A model generated the notes under the pieces. It was not told the origin of the DNA, made no database searches, and saw nothing but the letters and a program-made list of their open reading frames with translations. Below, piece after piece: positions 45,648 through 53,021 of a stretch of 64,000 bases of DNA. The position numbers were made by a program, and so were the translations under genes. Each line of letters starts with the position of its first letter. Within the stretch, counting starts at the first letter, position 1. Source of the stretch: Bradyrhizobium sp. 170 (GTDB lineage: Bacteria > Pseudomonadota > Alphaproteobacteria > Rhizobiales > Xanthobacteraceae); the NCBI RefSeq assembly GCF_023101085.1, contig NZ_CP064703.1, positions 8,184,001-8,248,000 on the forward strand. Direction: 5' to 3'.

Positions 45648-46880
45648 TCAATGCCCGCTCAGCACCAGCGTCTTGATCGGCAGCAGCAGAGCCTGGATTC
45701 GCAGTAACAGCGCGTGAACGAGGCCAACCGCATCGACCGCGTGCAAGCCGAAACTCTTAGCCGTGCTCAGCTTGCCGGACGAGATCAGCTCGTGATTGCT
45801 GGTGTAGGCGTTGACGATGCAACTGCTTCCCGCCGTCACGCCCTCGAGCCCGCCCTTGTAGAGCGGCTCCAGGAACACGAGAATCGTGCCCGGTCTTGCG
45901 ATATTCTGCGCTTCAATGAGCTGCTCTCCGCCACGGAACTGACCCGCTGCGATATAATCCTGAACGCCGGTGACGACCATCGGGATAATGGTCCATGGCT
46001 TGGAGATGCACGCCGCCTCGGCCACCATGCCGACCTTCATGACCTGGGCTTCGATCTGTCCGAAGCCCGCCTGCAGCGAACGCTGCCCTGCTCCCTCCGG
46101 AATCAGGATTCCGGCTGGCCGCATCAACGGATTGACGATGTCACCGACGCGAAGGAAGAACTGCTCCACGCGCCCCGCCACGCCGGCCCGGACGAAGGTC
46201 TTGTCATAATCGACCTGCGCCTGCGCCAATGCGGCTTCCGCACTTTCCCTCTCGGCCGGCAGAAGGGTCGAGACGCGCAACTCGGCGGATTGTTTTGAGG
46301 CGTTAGCCGCATCGAGCGATCCCTTGCGCCCATCGACCATGACCTGCAGCTTTTCGATGTCCCGCTGCGGTACGATCCCCGGGTTGCGCCGTTGCAGTTC
46401 GCTCTTCACATCCAATTCATCCTGAGCCTGCTGAACGGCGCTCTTCGCCTCCTGAATCTGGCCTTCCGTTTTCAGCACGTCCGCTTTTGCAGCGATCAGC
46501 GAAGCGTCGACTTCGGCGATTTTCCGCCGGGCCGTCTCCAGCGCAGCCTCCTGCTTCGAGTTGTCCAGCCTGAAAATCACAGCGTCCTTGGCGACGGGGG
46601 CGCTGTAATCGTGAAGGACCTCGGCGACACGTCCGTTGGTTTCGGGGAGGATTGGTACCGTCCTGAAGAACAGGGTCGCGTTGCTGGTCGACGGGTGGAA
46701 ATAGAAAATCAGGGTAATGAGTGAAACCGTGAGCATCAGGCAGGCGACGATGCCGTATCTCAGTTCGAACCAGACCGAAAAGAAGGTAATTTCCTTGCCG
46801 ATACGCTTGCCCTGGATATAGCGGCGGTACAGGTAATCCGGCAGGATCGTGAGCATGGAGCAGATGATCAGCTCAAGCAT
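45648..46880 (-). CDS. HlyD/EmrA-family membrane fusion protein
   Basis: A 410-residue inner-membrane adaptor. A YibH/YiaV-like N-terminus (LELIICSMLTILPDYLYRRYI) and a membrane helix at about 44-62 (IVACLMLTVSLITLIFYF) are followed by a split biotinyl-lipoyl region (NGRVAEVLHDYSAPVAKDAVIFRLDN), a long coiled coil (about 110-215) and beta domains. A C-terminal hydrophobic stretch (LLLRIQALLLPIKTLVLSG) is unusual for a secretion adaptor. It starts inside the small membrane protein gene by eight bases, so the two are coupled. No pump gene is adjacent. Confidence 0.85.
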   Translation of the reverse strand: MLELIICSMLTILPDYLYRRYIQGKRIGKEITFFSVWFELRYGIVACLMLTVSLITLIFYFHPSTSNATLFFRTVPILPETNGRVAEVLHDYSAPVAKDAVIFRLDNSKQEAALETARRKIAEVDASLIAAKADVLKTEGQIQEAKSAVQQAQDELDVKSELQRRNPGIVPQRDIEKLQVMVDGRKGSLDAANASKQSAELRVSTLLPAERESAEAALAQAQVDYDKTFVRAGVAGRVEQFFLRVGDIVNPLMRPAGILIPEGAGQRSLQAGFGQIEAQVMKVGMVAEAACISKPWTIIPMVVTGVQDYIAAGQFRGGEQLIEAQNIARPGTILVFLEPLYKGGLEGVTAGSSCIVNAYTSNHELISSGKLSTAKSFGLHAVDAVGLVHALLLRIQALLLPIKTLVLSGH

Positions 46881-47334
46881 GACCGTGCACCTCCCGCTTT
46901 GACGCGCGCGGCTTCGGCTCTTCCGTCACCGCGAGGGCTGGAGCGTTGCCCGCCTCGCCAGCGACAACATCGTCCGGCGAAGTGCCCGCGATCTTCTCGA
47001 CCGAGCCTGCGATGCTGCGCAATGGCGTGCTGAAGTCCGGAAGGTCGATCATCGCAAGCAACAGCGCTCCGATCCAGAACAGGTGGATATGGGTGAACAG
47101 CGCCAGGAGCCCCAGCACAGCGACGATCTCGAACTGCAATTTCTGCGACTTGTGAGCCATCCGCTCGGGTAACGAGTGCAGTTTCAGATACAAGTTGCCG
47201 ACCGCCAGGACGCCGACAATCAGGAAGACACCCATCACGACCATCCAGACGTCCGTCTCGCCAGGCGCCGTGATGAAACCGGGCAAATGGTGCGGAGCCA
47301 GTGGATGAAGCTGATCGCTCAAATGTTCCTCCAC
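46873..47334 (-). CDS. Two-helix inner-membrane protein partner of the HlyD-like adaptor
   Basis: A 153-residue protein with two hydrophobic helices: VWMVVMGVFLIVGVLAVGNL near residue 30-50 and FEIVAVLGLLALFTHIHLF onwards near 68-95. The C-terminal 55 residues are hydrophilic and end in basic residues. E. coli has a comparable pair, the HlyD-like YiaV with the small YiaW. Overlap of eight bases with the HlyD-like gene supports joint function. First gene of a three-gene row (this, HlyD, TAXI) behind an FNR/FixK box centred about 84 bases before the start. Confidence 0.75.
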   Translation of the reverse strand: MEEHLSDQLHPLAPHHLPGFITAPGETDVWMVVMGVFLIVGVLAVGNLYLKLHSLPERMAHKSQKLQFEIVAVLGLLALFTHIHLFWIGALLLAMIDLPDFSTPLRSIAGSVEKIAGTSPDDVVAGEAGNAPALAVTEEPKPRASKREVHGHA

Positions 47335-47411
47335 GTCTTAAGCCAACATAGGTCCCAGAACCCGGCGCCCCTATAATCCCACCAACACTGATCGGCAGCC
47401 GCGCCCGACCC

Positions 47412-47425
47412 TTGATATGAATCAA
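47412..47425 (-). promoter_or_regulatory. FNR/FixK box TTGATATGAATCAA
   Basis: Perfect TTGAT-N4-ATCAA centred about 84 bases upstream of the two-helix membrane protein gene. Probably activates the membrane protein-HlyD-TAXI row. Location in the gap after the broken gene at 47468 excludes it from coding sequence. Confidence 0.78.
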
Positions 47426-47467
47426 CCCGCCCCGGTGCCCGGCCCTGCGCGTCGACGGCAACAATGA

Positions 47468-47880
47468 TCAGATCGGACAACGGTGGTAGCTGATCGCCAT
47501 GTCCTCGATGCCCGGAAATATCCGCGATATCCTGTTCGGCTCGAGCATCTTGAGGCTGAACTGGACGTTGGAAAGCAATGATGTCGGTCGCGCAGCCTGC
47601 GATGATGTTAACGGTGTCCCCGTCCTCCTTCCTGCTCTTGATCTTGCCGCCGGCAAATTTGCCCCTGAGACGATCGGCTTCCACGATGAAGCCGCCTCCG
47701 TGCTGATCCGACAGCGGTAAACTCAATCTGCTTTGCGCGCCCCCTCCTGACGAACACGTTGGAGCATTCGTCCGCACTGCTGGCCCACGCCCCGGAGAGA
47801 TCGACGGCGCCCACCGGCCTCGGACCATGCAGACCCGCAACCATTGCGGCGGCGACCGCGAACTGAAGTAACCGCTTCAT
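47468..47880 (-). pseudogene. Small exported protein gene disrupted by two frameshifts
   Basis: The start (MKRLLQFAVAAAMVAGLHG...VGAVDL, a clear signal peptide, then GAWASSADECSNVFV) is in one frame. From about 47712 the sense continues in a second frame (SDQHGGGFIVEADRLRGKF, NIIAGCATDII). From about 47575 it moves to a third frame (NVQFSLKMLEPNRISRIF ending ISYHRCPI, stop at 47468). Each join needs one extra base, or two missing. Read together they give a coherent periplasmic protein of about 137 residues whose halves fit without a gap. Either the gene is dead or the sequence has two errors. It shares the FNR/FixK box at 47941 with the divergent gene. Confidence 0.72.
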
Positions 47881-47940
47881 GCCATCTCCTCGCTCAGCCG
47901 GGCACTGCCGAAAATTGAAATCGCGCGGCGTCGCGAACGC

Positions 47941-47954
47941 TTGATTTGGATCAA
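47941..47954. promoter_or_regulatory. FNR/FixK box TTGATTTGGATCAA between divergent genes
   Basis: Perfect TTGAT-N4-ATCAA. The centre is about 75 bases from the rightward ATG (48023) and 67 bases from the leftward ATG (47880), so one site could serve both. TAGCTA at 47978-47983 is a plausible rightward -10 for class II activation. Confidence 0.78.
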
Positions 47955-48022
47955 AGGAGTGGTCTCGGCGCTGACGCTAGCTATCGCTTGAGGCGCGACG
48001 GTTCATTGAGGAGGGATCAGCC

Positions 48023-48478
48023 ATGCCCGAGAAAATCGACGATCTGCTACCCACGGCAAGGGATATCCAGAAGCAAGCCGCCCTCCAGGAGGCTGAAAGG
48101 GCCGAACAATATGCCCGCCGAACGGCCGCGGCCGAATCTGAAAAGCACAAGCTGATCGAAAGACTGAGCAAGCCGTCGGGCCTGACCGAAGACGAAAAGG
48201 TCAAGCTTGCGTCAACCGTCATCCAGCGCGCGGTACGGAATGGGCTGAGCGAGGTTCAGGTCTATCGGTTCCCCCACACGCTATGCACCGACAACGGCCG
48301 CGCCATCAATCAACAGGAGCCGGGCTGGGAAAAGACGCTAACGGGAATAGCGCAGGAAATCTTTCAGCTCTGGTCCGACTACCTCAAACCGCGCGGCTAC
48401 CGCATTCGCTATCAGATCGTCGATTTTTCCGGAGGTGTGCCGGGCGACATCAGCATCGTGATCGCCTGGGGCGAGTAA
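48023..48478 (+). CDS. Hypothetical cytoplasmic protein with N-terminal coiled coil
   Basis: A 151-residue protein with GAGGAGGGA ahead of the ATG. Residues about 12-50 form a charged coiled-coil helix (IQKQAALQEAERAEQYARR, SEKHKLIERLSK). The C-terminal half is a compact alpha/beta domain (VQVYRFPHTLCTDNGRAI, GYRIRYQIVDFSGG, ISIVIAWGE). No signal peptide or membrane segment. No family recognised. The FNR/FixK box upstream suggests low-oxygen induction. Confidence 0.75.
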   Translation: MPEKIDDLLPTARDIQKQAALQEAERAEQYARRTAAAESEKHKLIERLSKPSGLTEDEKVKLASTVIQRAVRNGLSEVQVYRFPHTLCTDNGRAINQQEPGWEKTLTGIAQEIFQLWSDYLKPRGYRIRYQIVDFSGGVPGDISIVIAWGE

Positions 48479-48494
48479 TCACGATCCGGCGAGC

Positions 48495-48518
48495 CGAGGC
48501 GCCCCGACGGGCGCCTCG
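48495..48518. terminator. Bidirectional terminator-like hairpin
   Basis: CGAGGCGCCC-CGAC-GGGCGCCTCG, a perfect ten-base-pair stem with a four-base loop, sits between the convergent genes ending at 48478 and 48541. No T tract follows on either strand, so it may need Rho or only protect transcript ends. Confidence 0.55.
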
Positions 48519-48540
48519 ACGCAAACTCATTTCCGCAAAC

Positions 48541-48981
48541 TCATCGCATGGCGATCGTAACCCCGCCCATGGCGGCCGACAATTCCACGCCAACCTTTGG
48601 ACCGCTGAGCTGCAGGATGACGCCCTTGGCATTCTGCAACTGCACGCCGCCGGCTCCGGCCGCAAGAGCGCCACCGGCGCCGACCACAGCGTATGACCCG
48701 GCAATGTCACCGGGACCCCTCAGGTTCAATGCCCTGCCGACCAGCTTGGTGGTCGACGCGCCAACGGTAAAGCCGATGCTGGCTCCCGAAACCGTAAATG
48801 GATAGTTTTTGCCGCGGAATGTCAGCACACCCTCGCCACCTCCGACGCCAACGATGAACCCACCTTTGGTGAAGACGACCCTCACCGTCCCGATTTCCGC
48901 CGATGCCGGCGGACATTTTCTGGTCAGTTCGCGCGACAGCCTCCCGTTGTGGACGCCGCTGGTCGGGGCGTTCCTGGACAA
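48541..48981 (-). CDS. Hypothetical Gly-rich protein, start uncertain
   Basis: The conserved-looking part is about 125 residues (CPPASAEIGTVRVVF, GVGGGEGVLTFRGKNYPF, GDIAGSYAVVGAGGALAAG, LQNAKGVILQLSGPKVG), a regular beta-rich protein likely to be exported. No ATG precedes it in frame nearby: TTG 48981 and GTG 48885 are the only candidates, neither with a good ribosome-binding site, and no signal peptide appears. The 5' end may therefore be lost or frameshifted. The adjacent divergent gene begins at 49011/49023. End of the gene is secure, start is not. Confidence 0.55.
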   Translation of the reverse strand: MSRNAPTSGVHNGRLSRELTRKCPPASAEIGTVRVVFTKGGFIVGVGGGEGVLTFRGKNYPFTVSGASIGFTVGASTTKLVGRALNLRGPGDIAGSYAVVGAGGALAAGAGGVQLQNAKGVILQLSGPKVGVELSAAMGGVTIAMR

Positions 48982-49022
48982 GCACAGATGAGGTTGACGC
49001 CGGCGGAGCGATGGAGACGAAG

Positions 49023-49652
49023 ATGACAAGGCAGCGGCCCCACCAATACCACGGCCAATCCAGCCTGGTGACAGCACTGTCGGTCCTGATGCTGCTGGAT
49101 ATCGGCATTGGAACTGCATCCGCGCAACAGGCCGCGAAGCCGGAAGGCAGCCCGGCAAGCGAGAAGCCGGCCGGTCTGGAGTTCGCCTTGCGCGGCCAGC
49201 GCGCGGCGCGCGACATCAAGTATTCGGATTGGCACAAGGTCTGCTTCAAGGTTCCTGGCACAATCACGGTGTGCCGGACATCGATCAGCCGCACGTTTGA
49301 GACCGGCCAGTCCGCTGTCCGCATCGACCTGGTCGAACGCGAGGGCGACAAGGCCGCGCGGCTGCAGATGTTCCTTCCCGTCGGCCTCTACCTGCAGGCC
49401 GGGGTAAATATCACGATCGACCAGGGCGCCGTCTACCGAATTCCCTACGTCTGGTGCCTCATCAACACCTGCATCGCCGCCGATCTGGCTGACCCCGCCT
49501 TGATCAAGGAAATGGAAACAGGCCAGAAGCTTCAGCTCGAGGTCGTGGATTCCAGCGTCCTGGCGGTGACCACGGCATTGCCGGTCAACCAGTTCGCTGC
49601 GGTCAGGCAGGGAATTCCGACGCAAACGTTCGAGCAAAATATCGATGAATGA
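49023..49652 (+). CDS. Invasion-associated locus B (IalB) family exported protein
   Basis: 209 residues from ATG 49023 with GGAGA eight bases ahead (ATG 49011 is an alternative). The signal peptide is SLVTALSVLMLLDIGIGTASA with cleavage before QQAA. The mature domain has the IalB pattern: YSDWHKVCFKVPG, TVCRTSISR, LYLQAGVNITIDQG, and YVWCLINTCIAADL with paired Cys. IalB proteins are periplasmic and widespread in rhizobia; their biochemical role is not settled. Convergent with the receiver gene. Confidence 0.87.
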   Translation: MTRQRPHQYHGQSSLVTALSVLMLLDIGIGTASAQQAAKPEGSPASEKPAGLEFALRGQRAARDIKYSDWHKVCFKVPGTITVCRTSISRTFETGQSAVRIDLVEREGDKAARLQMFLPVGLYLQAGVNITIDQGAVYRIPYVWCLINTCIAADLADPALIKEMETGQKLQLEVVDSSVLAVTTALPVNQFAAVRQGIPTQTFEQNIDE

Positions 49653-49678
49653 TGCGTAGCGTTCGCGGCGGCGACAAC

Positions 49679-50107
49679 CTACGCCGCCTCGGAGGCTGCT
49701 TTTTCGATCGGCTCAATCAGAGACTTCGCCCGGAACGGCTTTGTAAGATAGGCAATGCACCCGGATTCGATTGCGGCCGTGCGGACAGCGGGATTGTCGT
49801 TGGCAGTGATGTAAATAACCGGCAGTGAAATGCCCGCCGCCTTGAGGCGATGCCTCAGTTCGATTCCAGATTCGTTGTTCAGATCGATGTCGAGAACCAC
49901 GCAACACGCCGACTCGAAATCGTCGTGTTTCTGGAACTCGTCGGCAGACGAAAACACGACGCTGTCGTAACCGTGTTCGCGTAGCAGCCGCTTGAGCCCT
50001 TTGAGCGTCCCGAGGTCATCATCGACGACAAAGACGACATTTCGCTTGCGCAAGATCGCTATCCTGTCCACCGCGCCTTGAACGTCTTTTCGAGAGACGA
50101 TCTGCAA
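49679..50107 (-). CDS. Stand-alone response-regulator receiver (FixJ/CheY-like)
   Basis: A 142-residue single-domain receiver starting at TTG 50107 (another TTG lies 18 codons later). Acidic pocket VVDDD (Asp29-31), phospho-acceptor Asp73 in CVVLDIDLNN, Thr in YITAND and Lys in LTKPF are all present, so it should be phosphorylatable. No output domain. It is the third gene of the kinase-regulator row, separated from the LuxR-type regulator by 130 bases that contain an 18-base palindrome. It may compete for phosphate or act as a brake, as FixT does in another way (inference). Confidence 0.87.
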   Translation of the reverse strand: MQIVSRKDVQGAVDRIAILRKRNVVFVVDDDLGTLKGLKRLLREHGYDSVVFSSADEFQKHDDFESACCVVLDIDLNNESGIELRHRLKAAGISLPVIYITANDNPAVRTAAIESGCIAYLTKPFRAKSLIEPIEKAASEAA

Positions 50108-50192
50108 CCTGTCAGCGTCCGCCGAAGCTGATCAGGTCGTGGCTCCCCGACTCACCACTCAATTTTGGTAAGCTCTGAGTCCCGCATTTTCT

Positions 50193-50210
50193 ATTGTCCC
50201 ATGGGACAAT
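50193..50210. repeat. Palindrome ATTGTCCCATGGGACAAT (operator candidate, copy 1)
   Basis: A perfect 18-base palindrome, written ATTGTCC-N4-GGACAAT. It lies 86 bases ahead of the receiver gene start and within the gap behind the LuxR-type regulator gene. The second copy with the same arms and spacer is at 52871, upstream of the sensor kinase. Two copies at both ends of one regulatory module suggest a binding site of its LuxR-type regulator. Confidence 0.65.
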
Positions 50211-50237
50211 GCGAGCCCAAATTCAGTTGACGACTGC

Positions 50238-50876
50238 TCAATTCGACTGTCCGGTACCCGACAGGTCTCTCAAAATCCCGGCACGCTCGGCAAGGGAGAC
50301 CAACTCCGCGAGCGACTGGACCTGCAACTTCTCCATCACTCTGCGGCGATGCGCCTTGATCGTGCGTTCGGTCGCGCCCAATACATTGGCAACCTGCTTG
50401 TTGGTGTTTCCACGAATGACAAGATCGAAAACCTGGCGTTCGCGCGGCGTCAGCTTCGCAATATGGGCGAGCACGACGTCGAGCTTGCTTCTCTGGCTGC
50501 GCGCTGCCTGATGGTGAGCCAGCGCCCGCTCCACCGCACCAAGAAGCTCTTCCGACGATACCGGCTTGATGAGGACATCTTCTGCGCCTGCCTTGATGGC
50601 CCGCACTGTGGTCTGGACATCCGCATAGCCGGTGAGAAACACGATCGGCAAGATCGAGCCGATCTCGCTCAAGCGTCCCTGCAGCTCCGGCCCGCTCAAT
50701 CCCGGTATTCGCACGTCGAGTAGAATGCACCCAGATTCGCTCTCATTCGGCAGATGGTCCAGCAAATGCTGGGCCGACGAATAAGTCGCGACCTCGTAAC
50801 CAGCCTTCTTCAAACGACGTTCGATAGCCGTCCGGAAGGAAGCATCGTCGTCAACAATATGAACTACCCCCGGCAA
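50238..50876 (-). CDS. FixJ/NarL-type response regulator with LuxR HTH
   Basis: A 212-residue regulator from TTG 50876 with AGGGGGA ahead. Receiver: HIVDDD (Asp9-11), phospho-acceptor Asp54 in CILLDVRIPG, FLTGYADVQTTVRAIKAG and LIKPVS. The C-terminal LuxR helix-turn-helix spans about 140-200 (LTPRERQVFDLVIRGNTNKQ, LGATERTIKAHRRRVMEKL). Overall closest to FixJ/StyR/TodT types. It starts nine bases after the kinase stop, so the pair is one operon. Target sites are likely the two ATTGTCC-N4-GGACAAT palindromes (inference). Confidence 0.92.
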   Translation of the reverse strand: MPGVVHIVDDDASFRTAIERRLKKAGYEVATYSSAQHLLDHLPNESESGCILLDVRIPGLSGPELQGRLSEIGSILPIVFLTGYADVQTTVRAIKAGAEDVLIKPVSSEELLGAVERALAHHQAARSQRSKLDVVLAHIAKLTPRERQVFDLVIRGNTNKQVANVLGATERTIKAHRRRVMEKLQVQSLAELVSLAERAGILRDLSGTGQSN

Positions 50877-50885
50877 TTGATCCCC

Positions 50886-52769
50886 CTACGATAAGGCCAA
50901 CGGCAGAGATAAACGGAACACCGCGCCACCGTCCTTTTGATTTTCCGCCCAGATCCGTCCCTTGTGCGCCTGAACGATGGTGCGCGAGATCGACAGGCCA
51001 ATTCCCATTCCTTGCTTCTTGGTGGTGAAGAATGGATCAAAGACCTCGTTCAACTTTTCGGTGGGAATTCCGGGACCGGAATCCAAAATCGAAACCACTG
51101 CGGACGACCCGCCATTCATCTCGGTTCGCCCAATCACGGCCCGTCCGTTTGGTATCGCGGCCATTGCATCCATGCTGTTAACGACCAGGTTCAGGATGAC
51201 CTGCTGAAGCTGAACCTGATCACCTTTCACCCGAAGCGACTCTCCCGAGGGCTCGAAGTGCAGCGCAACTTTTCGCACCGACGCCTGGACCGACAGGAAA
51301 TCGAATACCTTGCGCACGGTATCGTTGAGGTCGATAGCCTTGTCCTCAAACGGCGCCCTTCTCAAAAAGCCACGCACACGATCGATGACTTCGCTCGCGC
51401 GAATATCATCTCGCTTGATGTCGGCAAGAATTTCCTTGACCTCGCTCAAGTTCGGCGCTGGTGAGCTCAATATTAATTCTGCCGTCTCGGCATTGGTAAG
51501 AATTGTACCGAGCGGCTGATTCAGCTCGTGCGCGATCGTGGAAGTCAGTTCCCCTGCCGTCGCCTGACGATTCGCGTGCGCCAGCTCGGTCAGGCGATTC
51601 CGGGATTCGCGTTCGGCAGTGGTTCGTCCGTGCCGTTCGTGCAGCAGAATCGAAATCAACCCGGCCTGTATCAACAGCACGGCCGCGATCGAAAGGGTCT
51701 GCCAACGGTATTTCTCCCATATGCTTGGCTCGCGAAAGCGAACTTCGCTGCCGGGAGGCAGATCAGACTCGCTGATTCCCCATCGCTGCATCTGCAGCCG
51801 ATTGAAGATGGGCTTCACCGCATCGGACATCGCTACGGGAATACTCGACGCCGGTTCGCCGTGCAAAATCCGCAGCGCCAGCTTTGCAGCGTCAGCGCCA
51901 ATCAGACCGGGAACGATCACAGGGCCGCCGATGCTACCCAGCGCAACAAGCGGTTCCGCCGCAACAATGATTGGTCGATTCGCCTTCTCCGCGACCAGTT
52001 CAAACCCTTTGGCAGGCGAAAAGTAGGTGCCCTCTCCATCGGAGTATATTGCGGAATAGATGATGACGCTGCGCGCGGGGAGCGCTTCAACTCGCTTCCG
52101 CACTTCCACCATCGTCGCGCCCACGAGATCAATGACATTCAGTCCTGCCGTAGCGCTGGGTATCTCAAGGCCCCAACTCCCGAATACGTTCTGGCGCTCC
52201 CAATGATCGCCAACGAAGACGACGGTTTCCAAATCAGGCACCACCGCGCGCGCGACCCCGATCGAATCGGCGAGCACCGTCTTGAGAATGCTGCCCGTCA
52301 CATCGTTCGGCAATTTCAGCCGGGCGTAATCGGCCGCATCGACCATTCCGAACACGACAGGAATTCCCGGCCATAGTTCATTCCTCCAGCGCTGTACGAG
52401 CTCGAGCGTCCCGGAGCCGATCGCGACAATAACGCCGATATTCTTGTCTCGATATTTCTCGCTGAAATGACGGCGCAGACTTTCGTCATAGACCTCGCCG
52501 TCAAAACGGCTGAGATCGAGACTTTCGGAAAAAAGTGTGGTGTGAGCGCTGGCATCGGCGTCGATTGCAGCACGGAGCCCAGAGAATATCTGAAGGAAAA
52601 ACATCCCCGTGGATTGGGATTGGTCAAGCAGGAGTATCGATCGCGAGCGCTTCTCTTGCGCCATCACCTCGAGCGGGGTGAGGAACACGGCTACGCCAAT
52701 CAACAACGCACTGATCCGCGCGATCATTGCATCAGAACCGCCGTTAGGCTCGATGAAGCTTGCCCCCAT
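50886..52769 (-). CDS. Sensor histidine kinase with periplasmic ABC-type ligand-binding domain
   Basis: 627 residues (ATG 52769; ATG 52727 would place the signal peptide right at the N-terminus and may be the true start). The signal MIARISALLIGVAVFLTP is followed by a periplasmic ABC_sub_bind-like domain (about 45-345: SILLLDQSQSTGMFFLQIFSG, VFGMVDAADYARLKLPNDVTG, PVIVPGLIGADAAKLA). A helix at about 356-377 precedes the kinase: H-box TIAHELNQPLG (His414), N-box NLVVNSMDAM, G-boxes DSGPGIP and GMGIGLSIS. The kinase half is FixL/DctB-like, but there is no PAS or haem domain. It should sense a small extracytoplasmic ligand. Upstream are the second palindrome and the divergent FNR-type gene. Confidence 0.9.
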   Translation of the reverse strand: MGASFIEPNGGSDAMIARISALLIGVAVFLTPLEVMAQEKRSRSILLLDQSQSTGMFFLQIFSGLRAAIDADASAHTTLFSESLDLSRFDGEVYDESLRRHFSEKYRDKNIGVIVAIGSGTLELVQRWRNELWPGIPVVFGMVDAADYARLKLPNDVTGSILKTVLADSIGVARAVVPDLETVVFVGDHWERQNVFGSWGLEIPSATAGLNVIDLVGATMVEVRKRVEALPARSVIIYSAIYSDGEGTYFSPAKGFELVAEKANRPIIVAAEPLVALGSIGGPVIVPGLIGADAAKLALRILHGEPASSIPVAMSDAVKPIFNRLQMQRWGISESDLPPGSEVRFREPSIWEKYRWQTLSIAAVLLIQAGLISILLHERHGRTTAERESRNRLTELAHANRQATAGELTSTIAHELNQPLGTILTNAETAELILSSPAPNLSEVKEILADIKRDDIRASEVIDRVRGFLRRAPFEDKAIDLNDTVRKVFDFLSVQASVRKVALHFEPSGESLRVKGDQVQLQQVILNLVVNSMDAMAAIPNGRAVIGRTEMNGGSSAVVSILDSGPGIPTEKLNEVFDPFFTTKKQGMGIGLSISRTIVQAHKGRIWAENQKDGGAVFRLSLPLALS

Positions 52770-52870
52770 CTTCGCCGAAATGAAAAATAAAATCTGGGAT
52801 GCTCGCCGAGGTGTCGCCTACATCCTCGAAAATTCTTCCTGGTGATCTGTTAGACTTCGCCCTTCCGGTC

Positions 52871-52888
52871 ATTGTCCCAGAGGACAAT
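52871..52888. repeat. Palindrome ATTGTCCCAGAGGACAAT (operator candidate, copy 2)
   Basis: Same ATTGTCC-N4-GGACAAT design as at 50193. It lies 102 bases ahead of the kinase gene and about 134 bases ahead of the divergent FNR/FixK-type gene, so it can control both directions, as FixJ sites do in fixLJ-fixK loci. Confidence 0.65.
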
Positions 52889-52992
52889 GACCCTCGATAC
52901 AATAGCCCATGCTACAGCGTCCGGTTTAACACATTCGCGGGAGCTACCAGCCATGCATTTTTAAGGCCTTTGGTCGCGAGCTCCAGGAATGC

Positions 52993-53005
52993 AGACAAAT
53001 TGTCT
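52993..53005. repeat. Short inverted repeat AGACAA-A-TTGTCT before the FNR-type gene
   Basis: A 13-base inverted repeat, 17 bases ahead of the FNR-type ATG and just before the ribosome-binding site. It uses the same ACAA/TTGT core as the 18-base palindromes but in the opposite half-site order. Its closeness to the start would suit repression; evidence is only the sequence symmetry. Confidence 0.35.
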
Positions 53006-53021
53006 CAAACAGGGGGAGACC

